From Branchipolynoe longqiensis (lineage: Eukaryota; Annelida; Polychaeta; Phyllodocida; Polynoidae), in the NCBI GenBank assembly GCA_030323885.1, contig CM059191.1, positions 992,001 to 1,056,000 on the forward strand: 64,000 nt of DNA. Reading direction: 5' to 3'. The notes beneath the pieces were generated by a model. It was not told the DNA's origin, made no database searches, and saw nothing but the letters and a program-made list of their open reading frames with translations. Below, piece by piece: positions 50,401-55,803 of this stretch (positions within the stretch are counted from its first letter, which is position 1; the number at the start of each line of letters is the position of its first letter). The position numbers and the translations under genes are program-made.

Positions 50401-51637
50401 CCTATTTCTATCAACTTTTCCCAATCGTATGCGGTCCTGAAAAAAAATAGAGGCAACAAGACTCACCTACAGGTCAGGGAGAAATAAGAATAATCCATCT
50501 GGGGTGCATATTTCTTCCACAAGCCCACCTCTAAAAGTGATCCACAGGTAAATTTGAAAAATGGCGAGTTATGAGAAATTGTAGTTTTTAGCATTTTTGA
50601 AGATCCATATCTTGAAATGTAACCATCTCATACCCCTAGATCTCTAGATTCTCTTTATACAGGCCATGAAATCACCAGAAAAAACATCAGAAGTGAGATA
50701 GGGTGATTAGTTTTAATTTGGGGGACCATCAAAATGCTATCTTTTTAGGTTTGGATGGGCCCAATTAAGTAACAACCTAAAAACGCCCATATCTTCCCGA
50801 TTTTGACAAATGAAGTATCATTTTGTTTCAAATTAAATATCTTAACAGATGAAATCCATTAAATTAAGCTCAGACCTGTTTTTAAAAATCACTTGGGATA
50901 CCTAATAATAGCCTATATTACGCAACCTCTTCTGTTTGTTTGTTGTTTTACGTCCTAGCAACATCTAAGGTCATATCAGATCTCTGTACATATAGAGCCC
51001 ATAATCTCATCAAAATTTGGGCACGGTCGTCCAATAATGTTTTCAAGACGGGTAATTTTAGTTTCACTGGCCCCTCAGGAAGGACTGAAGGTGCGACTCA
51101 GCATGCTGGGTTTCAGCTTCAGCATTGACCTCAAGGGGCCGTATGCACGAATCGGGGTTAGGGCCGTAAACGCGGCTAGGCTAGCTCCACAGGCTAAATG
51201 TCAGTAATTGCATACCGATTTCTCACATTTAGCCTGTGGAGCTAGCCTAGCCGCGGTTACGGCCATAACCCCGATTCGTGCATACGGCCCCAGAAGTTGG
51301 GGGCTTGGTCCACGCCTATCCCACTCCTTCACCATAGACCTTATACTTAAAGTTAAACTCACTTTGCACTAATAACTACACCGTCTTCTGACAACCAAAC
51401 TTGGTATGCTTCTTTCCATACCATTGCTTCTAAAAATAGATTGCAGTGACATTTATCGTAATAAATATTGTTTACATTAGAGTAAAAATCCACACACTGC
51501 CGTTATCATAGTAGAAACACACAAGCGGCACGCAAGTAACAGAGTGATTTACCTCCACCGAAAGGAGTTGCGGCCCCGAAGCCCCCTGCCTGGCCGAACG
51601 TGCCAGTGCTGAACGCTGGCTTGCTCTGACCAAACAT
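23282..51637 (-). CDS. NUP98: Nucleoporin NUP98, fifteen coding exons, 3' end missing
   Basis: Exons from the start: 51553-51637, 48207-48395, 38956-39207, 37303-37454, 35802-35943, 34689-34927, 32611-32730, 31357-31519, 30044-30220, 27579-27766, 26416-26559, 25309-25523, 24722-24820, 24083-24194, 23282-23486. All phases agree, giving about 827 codons. Order along the protein: FG repeats; GLEBS segment (about 177-226) that binds Rae1/Gle2; more FG/GLFG repeats with a polyQ tract; conserved [31 protein letters not shown] and [10 protein letters not shown] blocks; then the start of the autoproteolytic domain ([31 protein letters not shown]). The protein lines the nuclear pore channel, and its FG repeats form the permeability barrier. 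The remaining domain with the cleavage site, and any Nup96 half, are not in this window up to the gap. Introns are long and repeat-filled. Confidence 0.95.
23616..23646. repeat. (TG)n and poly-G tract
   Basis: GTGTGTGTGTGTGTG followed by a run of G, in the intron between exons 15 and 14. Confidence 0.9.
23715..23940 (-). repeat. SINE family B copy
   Basis: GACACCATGACCCCGTTTCC, CACTCAGTCACATTATCCTA, AGTGCCTGGCTAGGTAGCGA, ATTGATTTGACTCGGCTGCT and a tRNA-like end (GGACCTTCTGCACGGGAAGG). The far tail part is missing. Confidence 0.75.
24083..24194 (-). CDS. NUP98: NUP98 exon 14 (linker)
   Basis: GTTTGTAG|GGGCC to TGAG|GTACGG, 112 nt, phase 2 to 0. [20 protein letters not shown], then [13 protein letters not shown]. 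The VDDTI-like patch is also seen in vertebrate NUP98. Confidence 0.82.
24246..24500 (+). repeat. SINE of the TTTGTTTAACGAC type, diverged
   Basis: (TTTG)n leads into TTTGTTTAACGACCCACCCC, then CATCGGCTATTGCATGGG and GTTAAACACATCTGACTAAA. From general knowledge, similar sequences are common in molluscan genomes. Followed by (CAC)n. Confidence 0.5.
24461..24490. repeat. (CAC)n microsatellite
   Basis: About eight CAC/CAT units ending in a CCATGGTGGTG palindrome. Confidence 0.9.
24722..24820 (-). CDS. NUP98: NUP98 exon 13 (linker)
   Basis: GTTTAG|GAATC to TAAG|GTTAGT, 99 nt, phase 2 to 2. [19 protein letters not shown] and SSVEHTPI. Weakly conserved; accepted because both splice phases fit its neighbours. 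Confidence 0.8.
25309..25523 (-). CDS. NUP98: NUP98 exon 12
   Basis: TCTTCAG|TCGCA to ACAG|GTATGT, 215 nt, phase 0 to 2. [20 protein letters not shown], then [11 protein letters not shown], then a low-conservation acidic/serine linker. Confidence 0.95.
26090..26310 (+). repeat. SINE family B, + orientation, truncated
   Basis: TGAGTGTCCGTCTCCCGTTT (head remnant), GAGTCAAACCAATGACGTAA, TATACTTGTCACTTCCTAGC and GGCACTCGGCATTATTAGG. Ends at GGGCAAGGA, where a SINE A tail fragment begins. Confidence 0.65.
26305..26376 (+). repeat. SINE family A, tail type I fragment
   Basis: AGCAGTGGAATGAGGAAGAC, then GAAATTTCCCCTGCTTAATC and an A-rich end. Joined directly to a SINE B fragment, suggesting recombination or nested insertion. 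Confidence 0.75.
26416..26559 (-). CDS. NUP98: NUP98 exon 11
   Basis: GTGCAG|GAGGA to CAAG|GTAACT, 144 nt, phase 0 to 0. [18 protein letters not shown], then [18 protein letters not shown], colinear with the conserved linker of NUP98. Confidence 0.95.
26580..27080 (-). other. NUP98: NUP98 intron 10, AT-rich part, nothing recognised
   Basis: Sequence between exon 11 and the minisatellite. No gene or repeat recognised. Confidence 0.6.
27030..27560. repeat. Intronic minisatellite, about 62-bp unit
   Basis: Units combine GGATTTGTGTCAAAGCGAAA, CTGTAAAGAAGGCTTTGTTC and AAAGTGAAAACCCGAAGAGC, repeated seven to eight times with drift. CAAAGTGAAA and CAAAGCGAAA alternate within each unit. The array stops about 15 bases short of the exon-10 donor. 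Confidence 0.88.
27579..27766 (-). CDS. NUP98: NUP98 exon 10
   Basis: TTGCAG|GGCTC to AGCAG|GTCAGT, 188 nt, phase 1 to 0. Glycine-rich [17 protein letters not shown], then [20 protein letters not shown] and [13 protein letters not shown], the conserved block that ends the GLFG region. Confidence 0.95.
27850..28000 (-). other. NUP98: NUP98 intron 9, degraded repeat-like sequence
   Basis: GACTGATTTCAGGTTAAAAT and TAGTTCTGGAATGGTTAATT faintly recall the family C repeat. No exon. Confidence 0.35.
28002..28158. mobile_element. 157-bp MITE with TACCGTATTCTC ends
   Basis: TACCGTATTCTC (28002-28013) and GAGAATACGGTA (28147-28158) are perfect inverted ends; TA may be the target duplication. The interior carries several AACGCCCACCCC-like repeats, and GTTAACGCCC is mirrored by GGGCGTTAA. 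Non-coding. Confidence 0.85.
28160..29590 (-). other. NUP98: NUP98 intron 9, long AT-rich stretch without a gene
   Basis: No coding signal. ATATATATGGGTCGTTCTCA near 28618 resembles the terminal motif of the element at 45823 only for about 12 bases. Confidence 0.55.
29608..29837 (+). mobile_element. SINE family A, tail type I, 5'-truncated
   Basis: Begins at TGCCCCCAGCTCTGCCAATT, lacking the tRNA-like head. The body and tail type I match 6643-6943 closely, ending ACAACTAATGGACCAAAACA. Confidence 0.88.
30044..30220 (-). CDS. NUP98: NUP98 exon 9 (FG repeats)
   Basis: GATACAG|GCCAA to ACAG|GTACGT, 177 nt, phase 1 to 1. [35 protein letters not shown] and [14 protein letters not shown]. Confidence 0.93.
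30300..30620 (-). mobile_element. SINE family B copy
   Basis: Tail TTGTTTGTTTTTTTACCTCC and AGCTAAGGTCATATCAGGAT; body ACTTTATAGTGCTGCCCCAC, CCAGGCCGCCGTCACCATGA and GCAACAAGTATAGATTTGTA; then a tRNA-like head GACTGGGAACCAAACCCATA and GCGCATGCTCTACAGATTCG on the + strand (read as a tRNA on the -). Confidence 0.85.
30625..31115 (-). other. NUP98: NUP98 intron 8, nothing recognised
   Basis: Low-complexity AT-rich DNA between two SINE-like pieces. Confidence 0.5.
31120..31345 (-). repeat. SINE family B, highly diverged
   Basis: Keeps block order only: TAGTGCTTCCCCACAGGGAT, CTCAGTCTCATTATTCTGAC and GAGCTAGGCGAGGTA. Confidence 0.4.
31357..31519 (-). CDS. NUP98: NUP98 exon 8 (FG repeats)
   Basis: TTTTAAG|GCTCA to TTCG|GTGAGT, 163 nt, phase 0 to 1. 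[31 protein letters not shown] and [15 protein letters not shown]. Confidence 0.93.
31850..32155 (-). repeat. Family C repeat, - orientation
   Basis: Reverse-complement block order of family C: TCCAATTTAGATAACTGATA, AGTATTTGTTGTCACACATA, AAGAAGTTACTACTGATCCC, AAATATCCCCAAAATTAACC and ACCACCGGACTTCGCAATGA. Confidence 0.65.
32160..32605 (-). other. NUP98: NUP98 intron 7, no gene
   Basis: A short stretch GTAGAACCTCGCATATTAGG near 32405 resembles one end of a pogo-like MITE. Nothing else recognised. Confidence 0.45.
32611..32730 (-). CDS. NUP98: NUP98 exon 7 (FG repeats)
   Basis: CTCTCAG|GGACC to AGCCC|GTAAGT, 120 nt, phase 0 to 0. [20 protein letters not shown] then [18 protein letters not shown]. 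Confidence 0.93.
32795..33145 (-). repeat. Family C repeat, - orientation
   Basis: CTTAGGTTTAGATCCTTCAT, GGGGCACTTATTAACAAAGC, AATATCTGCAGTTAGACATT and CCAGACTGCAACTTTAACTA follow the family C order in reverse. Confidence 0.7.
33150..34600 (-). other. NUP98: NUP98 intron 6, no gene recognised
   Basis: Includes an inverted GAGCTTTGAAA / GTTTCAAAGCTC pair near 33270-33345 and a TTTCCGCGAAAACGTGG stretch near 34040. Some phrases (GAAAGTGGTCTC, CGCGGA...CTTTCATCCCTG) recur at 51.79-52.43 kb, indicating a shared interspersed repeat. Confidence 0.5.
34689..34927 (-). CDS. NUP98: NUP98 exon 6 (polyglutamine plus GLFG)
   Basis: CTGTCAG|GCTTT to AAAAG|GTAGGG, 239 nt, phase 1 to 0. A run of 15 Gln (mixed CAG/CAA) follows GGLFS, then [29 protein letters not shown] and [13 protein letters not shown] interruptions should limit expansion. 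Confidence 0.94.
34973..35350 (+). repeat. Family C repeat inside a pogo-like terminal sequence
   Basis: TACAGTGGAACCCCCGTTTA and TCCAGTCAGC (34973-) are followed by family C (35010-35335: AAAGTTGCATAGTTCGATGG, GAGGCTTTTATCGGACTGTG), after which AGTTATAGCGACTGGATAAC continues the outer element. Looks like one repeat inserted in another. Confidence 0.6.
35802..35943 (-). CDS. NUP98: NUP98 exon 5
   Basis: CTGTCAG|GAGTT to ACAG|GTAACC, 142 nt, phase 0 to 1. Starts [14 protein letters not shown], the conserved continuation of GLEBS, then GGLFGATQ and [10 protein letters not shown]. Confidence 0.96.
35980..36160. mobile_element. Pogo/Tigger-like MITE, second copy
   Basis: 181 bp, TACAGTAAAACCTCTCTAAA to GAGGTTTTACTGTA; better preserved inverted ends than the copy at 4521-4701. 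Confidence 0.88.
36165..36340 (-). repeat. Family C repeat, - partial
   Basis: GCAAATATCTAGAATTTATT, ACTTAATAAGCATTTGTTGC and CAGTTACTGCTGAAGC follow family C reversed. Confidence 0.55.
36390..37110 (-). repeat. Interspersed repeat family D
   Basis: Reverse complement of much of 57.9-58.6 kb: both contain CTGATGTTTACATCACCATT-like, GAACAAGAATTACTT and TTGAATAAAATGCCGTTTTG-like blocks, and GGCAAACTCAATGGCC. Non-coding; class unknown. Confidence 0.65.
37135..37215 (+). repeat. LINE 3' tail fragment
   Basis: TTAGCATTGAAAACAAG, a hairpin-forming AAGTTCTATCATGAAGTTGT, then ATGTTATGGACATGGTAAAT. Same layout as the LINE tail at 50.083-50.13 kb. Confidence 0.6.
37303..37454 (-). CDS. NUP98: NUP98 exon 4 (GLEBS, Rae1-binding segment)
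   Basis: GCTGCAG|CTGCG to GGAG|GTAATC, 152 nt, phase 1 to 0. Encodes [20 protein letters not shown], then [18 protein letters not shown]. This is the nearly invariant GLEBS motif of animal NUP98 and the strongest single identifier of the gene. Confidence 0.97.
37460..38950 (-). other. NUP98: NUP98 intron 3, no gene recognised
   Basis: AT-rich DNA without strong repeats. CCAGGTGGAGGGTGGGCGTG near 37575 is locally G-rich. Confidence 0.55.
38956..39207 (-). CDS. NUP98: NUP98 exon 3 (GLFG repeats)
   Basis: CTTCAG|GTGGC to GCTG|GTGAGG, 252 nt, phase 1 to 1. Repeats include [42 protein letters not shown] and [12 protein letters not shown]. Translation past the donor stays open but is intron. Confidence 0.94.
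39210..40905 (-). other. NUP98: NUP98 intron 2, left part
   Basis: Contains a duplicated GAGTGAGGTGATGAAATCTAC (39571, 39598), AAGACTTTTCAAGG-type subterminal repeats of the hAT-like MITE kind (39700-39830), and a second partial repeat of CTATTGAAGCCACGCC / CTATTGAAGCTAAGCC. No exon. Confidence 0.5.
40908..41510. repeat. Three tandem monomers, about 205 bp each
   Basis: Each monomer runs GGCCATTGACAATGCATTGA, CAAAATTAATAGAAATTCAG, TTTAATATAATCTGTTTGTT, GAGTTCCAAACGGTTTGTAT and TATATGAAGATTGCTCAC. Starts are near 40908, 41112 and 41323. The third is more diverged. A related single monomer lies at 62245-62395. Confidence 0.9.
41515..42145 (-). other. NUP98: NUP98 intron 2, no gene recognised
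   Basis: Contains CGTGACGTCATCACTCGGCG near 41742 and its partial mirror CTCATGACGTCATTACACCC near 42136, perhaps ends of a short DNA element that carries GCCATCTTGGATTAC / GTAATCCAATATGGC. Confidence 0.5.
41720..42165. mobile_element. Possible 440-bp MITE
   Basis: TAGAGGGAGTGCACGTGACG at the left is mirrored by GACGTCATTACACCCGCTCTA at the right, and GCCATCTTGGATTAC by GTAATCCAATATGGC inside. Imperfect terminal inversion; no ORF. Confidence 0.6.
42513..43555. other. Foreign insert in the DIRS-type RT
   Basis: Begins (CAT)n then GCTGTCGGTCGCGATGCGAC. Later has paired segments GACCGTTAAGACGAGCCGTT / GACCGTTAAGACAAGCCATT (43080, 43199) and GTACCACAAGGCAGTG twice (42910, 42936). Origin unknown. 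Confidence 0.6.
44228..44980 (-). pseudogene. Gag-like protein of the DIRS-type relic
   Basis: 250-codon open frame. Acidic start ([16 protein letters not shown]), then lysine/arginine-rich [17 protein letters not shown], then a helical domain [20 protein letters not shown] and [19 protein letters not shown]. The preceding acidic frame (45173-44883) overlaps in another frame. The helical region resembles gag-like proteins upstream of DIRS RT. No zinc finger is seen. Lacks a convincing own ATG context. Confidence 0.6.
45180..45822 (-). other. NUP98: NUP98 intron 2, no gene recognised
   Basis: No exon or repeat family recognised. Confidence 0.5.
45823..48138. mobile_element. 2.3-kb TIR element with repeated ACGCGTGTTTC...GTGACAC motifs
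   Basis: Terminal inverted repeats of about 33 bp: left AATATATATGGGTTCTTCTT at 45823, mirrored at 48138, continuing TGCTGCTGGT on both sides. Inside, about 600 bp (45832-46440) is repeated at 46519-47110, and about 150 bp (47219-47395) at 47405-47560. A motif of about 20 bp, ACGCGTGTTTCATGTGACAC in consensus, occurs around nine times in both orientations and ends in a perfect 15-bp-arm palindrome (47725-47763). No coding frame of note. Non-autonomous DNA transposon of unknown superfamily. Confidence 0.8.
48207..48395 (-). CDS. NUP98: NUP98 exon 2 (FG repeats)
   Basis: TTAAAG|GCACT to TTCG|GTGAGA, 189 nt, phase 1 to 1. Repeats include [31 protein letters not shown] and TSFGQ. Confidence 0.95.
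48509..48550. repeat. 5' target-site duplication of the intronic LINE
   Basis: ATAAATACAGCCTCAAT (48509-48525) plus an A-rich run and GGAAATAAACA recur at 50130-50180 after the LINE tail. Confidence 0.85.
48555..50129 (+). mobile_element. 5'-truncated LINE (RT half) in NUP98 intron 1
   Basis: Contains the RT from its [12 protein letters not shown] block onward and an ungapped 3' UTR ending in the hairpin tail AAGCCTGGGTACCCGGGCTT (50094-50113). Flanked by direct repeats of 17 bp plus an A-rich stretch (48509-, 50130-). The same general LINE lineage as LINE B at 16-21 kb, but diverged. It is antisense to NUP98. Confidence 0.88.
48660..49769 (+). pseudogene. LINE reverse transcriptase, C-terminal 369 codons
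   Basis: Uninterrupted frame: [40 protein letters not shown], active-site [29 protein letters not shown], the thumb region [19 protein letters not shown] and the C-terminal [18 protein letters not shown]. Stop at 49769. The 5' half of RT and the endonuclease are missing through truncation, so it cannot move by itself. Its intact frame suggests fairly recent insertion. Confidence 0.9.
50130..50180. repeat. 3' target-site duplication with oligo-A
   Basis: ATAAATACAGCCTCAAT at 50130-50146, then a long A-run and GGAAAAATAAACA. Confidence 0.85.
50185..50935 (-). other. NUP98: NUP98 intron 1, no gene recognised
   Basis: Unique-looking AT-rich sequence. Confidence 0.5.
50936..50985 (-). repeat. 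SINE family B tail fragment
   Basis: GTTTGTTGTTTTACGTCCTA and CAACATCTAAGGTCATATCA only, as at 59.5 kb. A similar fragment lies at 52470-52540. Confidence 0.8.
51135..51291. repeat. 157-bp near-perfect foldback
   Basis: GGGGCCGTATGCACGAATCG is mirrored by CGATTCGTGCATACGGCCCC, and complementarity runs inward through GGCTAGGCTAGCTCCACAGG and CTAAATGT for about 66 bases per arm, leaving a loop of about 25. A single transcript would form a long hairpin. Confidence 0.95.
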
Positions 51638-51662
51638 TTCGCTGTGTAATCGTTAGCAACAC
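51553..51662 (-). CDS. NUP98: NUP98 coding exon 1 (ATG at 51637)
   Basis: The acceptor AATTCCAG ends at 51663, so 51662-51638 is probably 5' UTR and an upstream noncoding exon is implied. Coding part 51637-51553: [20 protein letters not shown], then GAATPFGG. Donor GGAG|GTAAAT, phase 1. Confidence 0.92.
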
Positions 51663-52080
51663 CTGGAATTAAAGTAACACATTTATTAGTAATAACGTCT
51701 ATAAGCATTTCGAGTCACTGAGGTCATAGATGTATTTATACATCTATACCACGCAGGCGCATGTAATTGATAACGATTACTATAGCAGGGATGAAAGTGG
51801 TCTCTGAGAAGAAAATCGGAAATGTGGATATTCTCCCATAGGTTGAGCATCGTCAGGGAATCGCGGAAAACTCACGGAAGTCGGGTTTCACACATTTTGA
51901 TGTACGCTGATAGTGATGCGCCGTTTGAAGCATTATTAGTAGTATACTCTGATAGTGTTGCAGCGTCTGTACCACATATTAGTATATGCTGATGGTGCTG
52001 CAGCGTAAAACAACATATTAGTATACACTTATAGTGCTGCAGCATTTGAAATGTTGTTGGAAGATTTATACTGCCTATCA
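51663..52080. other. Upstream of NUP98 coding exon 1, degraded repeats
   Basis: A TATTAGTATACNCTGATAGTG-like phrase repeats four times (51925-52040), with TGCTGCAGCGT between copies. Flanked by phrases also at 34.0-34.27 kb. No noncoding exon could be placed. Confidence 0.55.
51920..52075. repeat. Short tandem repeats, about 60 bp
   Basis: ATTAGTAGTATACTCTGATA, ATTAGTATATGCTGATGGTG and ATTAGTATACACTTATAGTG recur, each followed by TTGCAGCG or TGCAGC. Confidence 0.7.
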
Positions 52081-52085
52081 TGGAT

Positions 52086-52376
52086 AAGCCTGAATAGGCT
52101 TGTTTTCACCATTAGACAGTTTGTTGATAGAAAGCCCGAGCCTCGAGCCTACACTTTTACCGACCCAAGGGATTTTTAACCTCCCACACCACATAGACAT
52201 TGTATGAGAGCAACTGGCCTTTGATGACGCTGTAAGTTATACACAGCAGTGGAAATCCAAATTGGCAGAGGTGGGGGCATAGGAAATCGAACCACTGACC
52301 TTCAGATTAGGAGTCCGACCTAGAAAAAAGTCAGACACTCTAACCACTCCGCCACAGAGAACACCACTGTATTAGT
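52086..52376 (-). mobile_element. SINE family A, tail type II, - orientation
   Basis: Head at the right (reverse of GTGGTGTTCTCTGTGGCG) with box A and box B (GAATCGAACCAC region, one change). The body is complementary to 6643-6943. The tail at the left forms the hairpin AAGCCT-GAAT-AGGCTT (52086-52101). Confidence 0.87.
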
Positions 52377-52379
52377 ATA

Positions 52380-53140
52380 CACTTATAGCTACAGGAAAAA
52401 TCCCGGAAATCCGCGAGCTCTTTCATCCCTGCTATAGGCATGACACAAACTCTGGTGAGTGAGTGTGTTTGCTTATTGTTGTTTTACATCCTAGCAACAT
52501 CTAAGGTCATATCAGGTCGGGTACCAATTTGTGACATTTGCTGCTTATCGTAAGAGTAGCCATGGTCAAATCCTTTAAAAATTAATATCTTTGGTTATTG
52601 CCTTGATTTTTGTACCAAAATGACCAGAATGCAAATATCTATGTGATTAAGCTACAGTCACATGTAAAAAATTTGGTTGCTCTAATTAGCACATCCTTCC
52701 TATGGTTAAGTAGAAACTGCTGAGTAAGTACTTAATCATGTACTTGTATACATGTGTATTGATTAGACCTTTACATTACGGAGTGGTTAGGTGCATAGAT
52801 TCCCTTCATAGGTTTGTATGCCTACAGTGTTGTAAATTGCATAATTATGTTGTTGGAGATAAAAAAAAAAAAAAGGTTAATACCTCGGGTGTGTTTTTGA
52901 TTACATGCAGTAGTTTGAGTAAGTAGGTTGTTAGTAATGATGGGATAAACTATGCTTGGAGGATTGTACATTTCAGTCATTTAGTAGTCTAGTGCAGTCT
53001 TTATTAGTGTCTATGTTTATAGCAATACTACCAGACAGATATACATTTTCTGAATTTGCAGGGCAAACAATTTGTAAGGTGGATAACTTGGGTTTGTTGG
53101 CAGCAGGTAAGGAGCGAGTGGGGTCGGTTGCAGCCATAGG
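52380..53140. other. Intergenic, no gene recognised
   Basis: Contains a SINE B tail fragment (52470-52540) and AT-rich sequence. Confidence 0.5.
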
Positions 53141-53149
53141 TGCTTATAA

Positions 53150-54329
53150 TAGATAGATAGATAATTAAATATGGCGACCTCATCACTAGGCCTGCAGAAG
53201 GGCCTGATTGGCTTGGTGAATTCTTACCAGGTTCTTGAATTCTAGTTGTGTTTAGGCATGTCTAATTCTGACTGGGAGTTCATTCCATAATTTGCTGCCT
53301 TTGTAGATAGGGGCCCTGGTCAGTCTATTTGTGAGTGGTTTAGGAACTTTGAGGAGTGTAGCATCCCCCTGCCTGGAAACTCTGGTACTACGGTCTATGT
53401 AGTTTTCATCCTTGGCTCTGATAAACATAAAGAGATAGCAGATGTGCATCTCTCCTTTCGCTCAGGTATGTGATATTAGATCTAGAGTGCATCTCATTCA
53501 CTGAGAGAACTTTGCCCCTATATACTGTTCTAAGAGCTCGGTTTTGGGTTCTCTGTAATTTATTTTCTTGTTGTTTTGTTAAAAGGCCATAGATTAGATC
53601 ATTATAATCTTATTATTGGCAGCATAGTTGCCTTATACAGTTTGAGCGCTGTGTTCTCACTCATGTAACATCTTATTTTTTCTAAAGGTTGCCATTCTCA
53701 TACCTAGAATTTGGTTCAGCCTCGATAGTTGCTGGTTCGAATTCAGTGTAGTCAAGTGTGGTTCCTAATTATTTGTACGAGTTCACTTCTCTTAGCACTG
53801 CATTGCCTACATAGCTCTATATTTTGTGCTTGAGATTTTCTAGATGTTGTTCCAAATATCACATATTCTGAGTTTTGTTTGTTTATTGTAAGTTTGTTAT
53901 CAGCACACCAAATATTTACCTTGTTTACCATAGTAGCTGCCAAAATAATGTCTTTATTGTGCACTGTGAGGACAGCATCATCCGCAAAAAGTGTGAAATT
54001 AGCACTGGCATACAGCAATGGTAGGTCATTAATAAATATCAGAAAGAGGAGTGGTCCCAGAGTGGAACCTTGGCGCACTCCTGTTCTGACAGTTCTAGTG
54101 GAGGATTCTGTACGATTAATTTTTGTGACATGTTGTCTGGGTAGTTGGATATGAACCTAGATGATCTTTTTCCTAGTCCAGCTCTTTTGATCTTACATAG
54201 CAGGATTTTGTGGTCAAATGTACCAAAAGCTTTCTAGAAATCAAGAAAAACAGCTATTGTAAGCTCACCTCTGTCTGTGTTAATCAACAATTCATCCATT
54301 AATGAGGCAAGTGCCTTGGTCGTAATGTT
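53150..54329 (-). pseudogene. LINE D, RT 3' half, decayed
   Basis: From the right: ITTKALASLMDELLINTDRG and TIAVFLDF (54310-54234), then breaks, GSTLGPLLFLIFINDLPLLY, active-site LFADDAVLTV (about 53975), then thumb remnants and RVSRQGDATLLKVPKP with IYKGSKLWNELPVRIR (53449-53252). (ATCT)n marks the 3' end near 53150. Several stops. Its N-terminal RT part lies at 56773-56950, separated by an insertion. Confidence 0.82.
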
Positions 54330-54334
54330 CGCAT
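54330..54334. repeat. Left copy of 5-bp target duplication
   Basis: CGCAT here and at 56768-56772 flanks the GC-rich element. Removing the insert and one copy makes the LINE D frame continuous (TDA joined to NITTK). Confidence 0.7.
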
Positions 54335-54483
54335 TGCGTTTGATGCGAGGGAAGGAAGAGACCCTCCCCCCGCCTCTCCTGCCGCCACCCGGCTTTCTCA
54401 CCTTCCCTGTCATCCCTCCCTCAGCTTTCTCCCACCTCGCCGGCTTTCTCACCTTCCCCGCTTTCTCGCCTCCCCGCTCCTTC

Positions 54484-54493
54484 CCTTATAAGG
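54484..54493 (+). promoter_or_regulatory. TATA-like box of the GC-rich element
   Basis: CTTATAAGGC in an otherwise GC-rich context, about 155 bases before ATG 54639. Initiation would be near 54515, just before TCAGCCATTC, which fits an initiator. Confidence 0.5.
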
Positions 54494-54638
54494 CCGCCCG
54501 CCGGCCTCCTTCAGCCATTCACCCTCCGACCGTCCTCCCTGCACAAACTCCTTTCTTCTTTGGCTTCCCGGACGACCCACCTCTCCACGGCCGACGCACC
54601 GCCCTCGGGCCGATCTACCATCCCCCGACGCAGACACC

Positions 54639-55803
54639 ATGCCTGGCAGCGGAAGAGGGAAGGGACGCCGGGGAGTCCGGAGGACCGCCCAAGGGACGCC
54701 GGAGGCCGTCTCACCAGCCTCCTCCGCCCCCGGCGCCTCGCAACCGCCCCTCGGGCGACTGGGCTGACGGCGTCGACGCGGTCATGACCGCCACCCTCCA
54801 GGCACTGGACCACATCACCTCGCGACTCGACGCCCCCAGCACCCGCGCGCCCGAGGAGACAAGCCCCGCCCCCGCGACCCACCGTGCGGCCTACTCCTCG
54901 CCGCCTGCCCCGGCGCCTCGGGCGCACATAGTCGGGGGAGCGCTGCCGCCGCCCCCGCCTCAAGCACCGCTCCCGGGGGCGGTGCACCCACTGTACGAGC
55001 GGTACACACGCCACGCCACCCAGACGCCGGCTCCCGCGCCTACGCTCTACGAGCAGGATGCCGCCGACCACACCCCGGCAACCGCGGCCAACGCCGTGAG
55101 GGAGAACCTCGCGTCGGCTGAGGCGCAACACAGCGGGAGGCGAAAAGGCATCTCCCCCAACTACCTTTTCCCCTCCGACCTCGTCGAGAGGGGCCCCGAA
55201 AGGAAGCCGGTAAAGCGGGGGGGGGGGGAGGCATCCATGGATGAGTATAACCTCGCCCTCCGCACCCTCGAGAGCCACCCAAGCTTCCCCGCCCACTCCC
55301 TCCCAGGCCTGAACCACCACGCCCTCACAGTCCTCCGTGACAACCTGATCTAACCCTGGCCTGCCGTCCGCCGCTACTCGGAGACCATATTCACCTGGAT
55401 AGCAGACGGTAGGCTCCCCCACGGGTGGCACGACCCGGTCGCCCTGAACATGGTGAGAATGGAGGTTCTCACCATGCCCGCCCCCCAAGCCGCCCCGACA
55501 GCACCAGCCCTCCGAGATGCAGACCCTTGCCGAGGCCCACAGCAGCCCCGGACCCAAGCCGACACCCGCCTCACCTACAACCGAGAAGCTCACGGGGCCC
55601 CCTGCACCGCCTGGAACCATGAGCCCACCTTGTACGACCGGGCCCCCGTCGGGGAGGCCCACGGCGAGGCGGGGGCCAGACAGCGGCACATATGCGCCTA
55701 CTGTGCTAACGTGAGGAGGATACTCACCATGCACAGCGAGGCCCTATGCATGTCCAAACAAGCCCGTGAGTGCCAGATCCCGGCCGCCTCGGCGGATTTT
55801 TGA
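54639..55803 (+). pseudogene. Gag-like protein of the GC-rich element, broken
   Basis: ATG 54639 starts MPGSGRGKGRRGVRR but stops after about 42 codons. Another frame carries on through VMTATLQALDHITSRLDAPS, a proline-rich region, RKGISPNYLFPSDLVERG and MDEYNLALRTLESHPSF to an in-frame TAA at 55351. The same frame then continues as PAVRRYSETIFTWIADGRLP, HGWHDPVALNMVRMEVLT and a terminal HICAYCANVRRILTMHSEAL-C finger (CxxC-x9-H-x4-C), stopping at 55801-55803. So one shift and one nonsense codon interrupt about 390 codons. The W-rich helix plus a single zinc finger is gag-like. I cannot assign a family. Confidence 0.6.

Noticed and set aside
54511..55734. 407-codon protein on the - strand
   Set aside because: GC-rich DNA has few stops. 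The gag-like helix and zinc finger are on the + strand, and this frame shows no domain.
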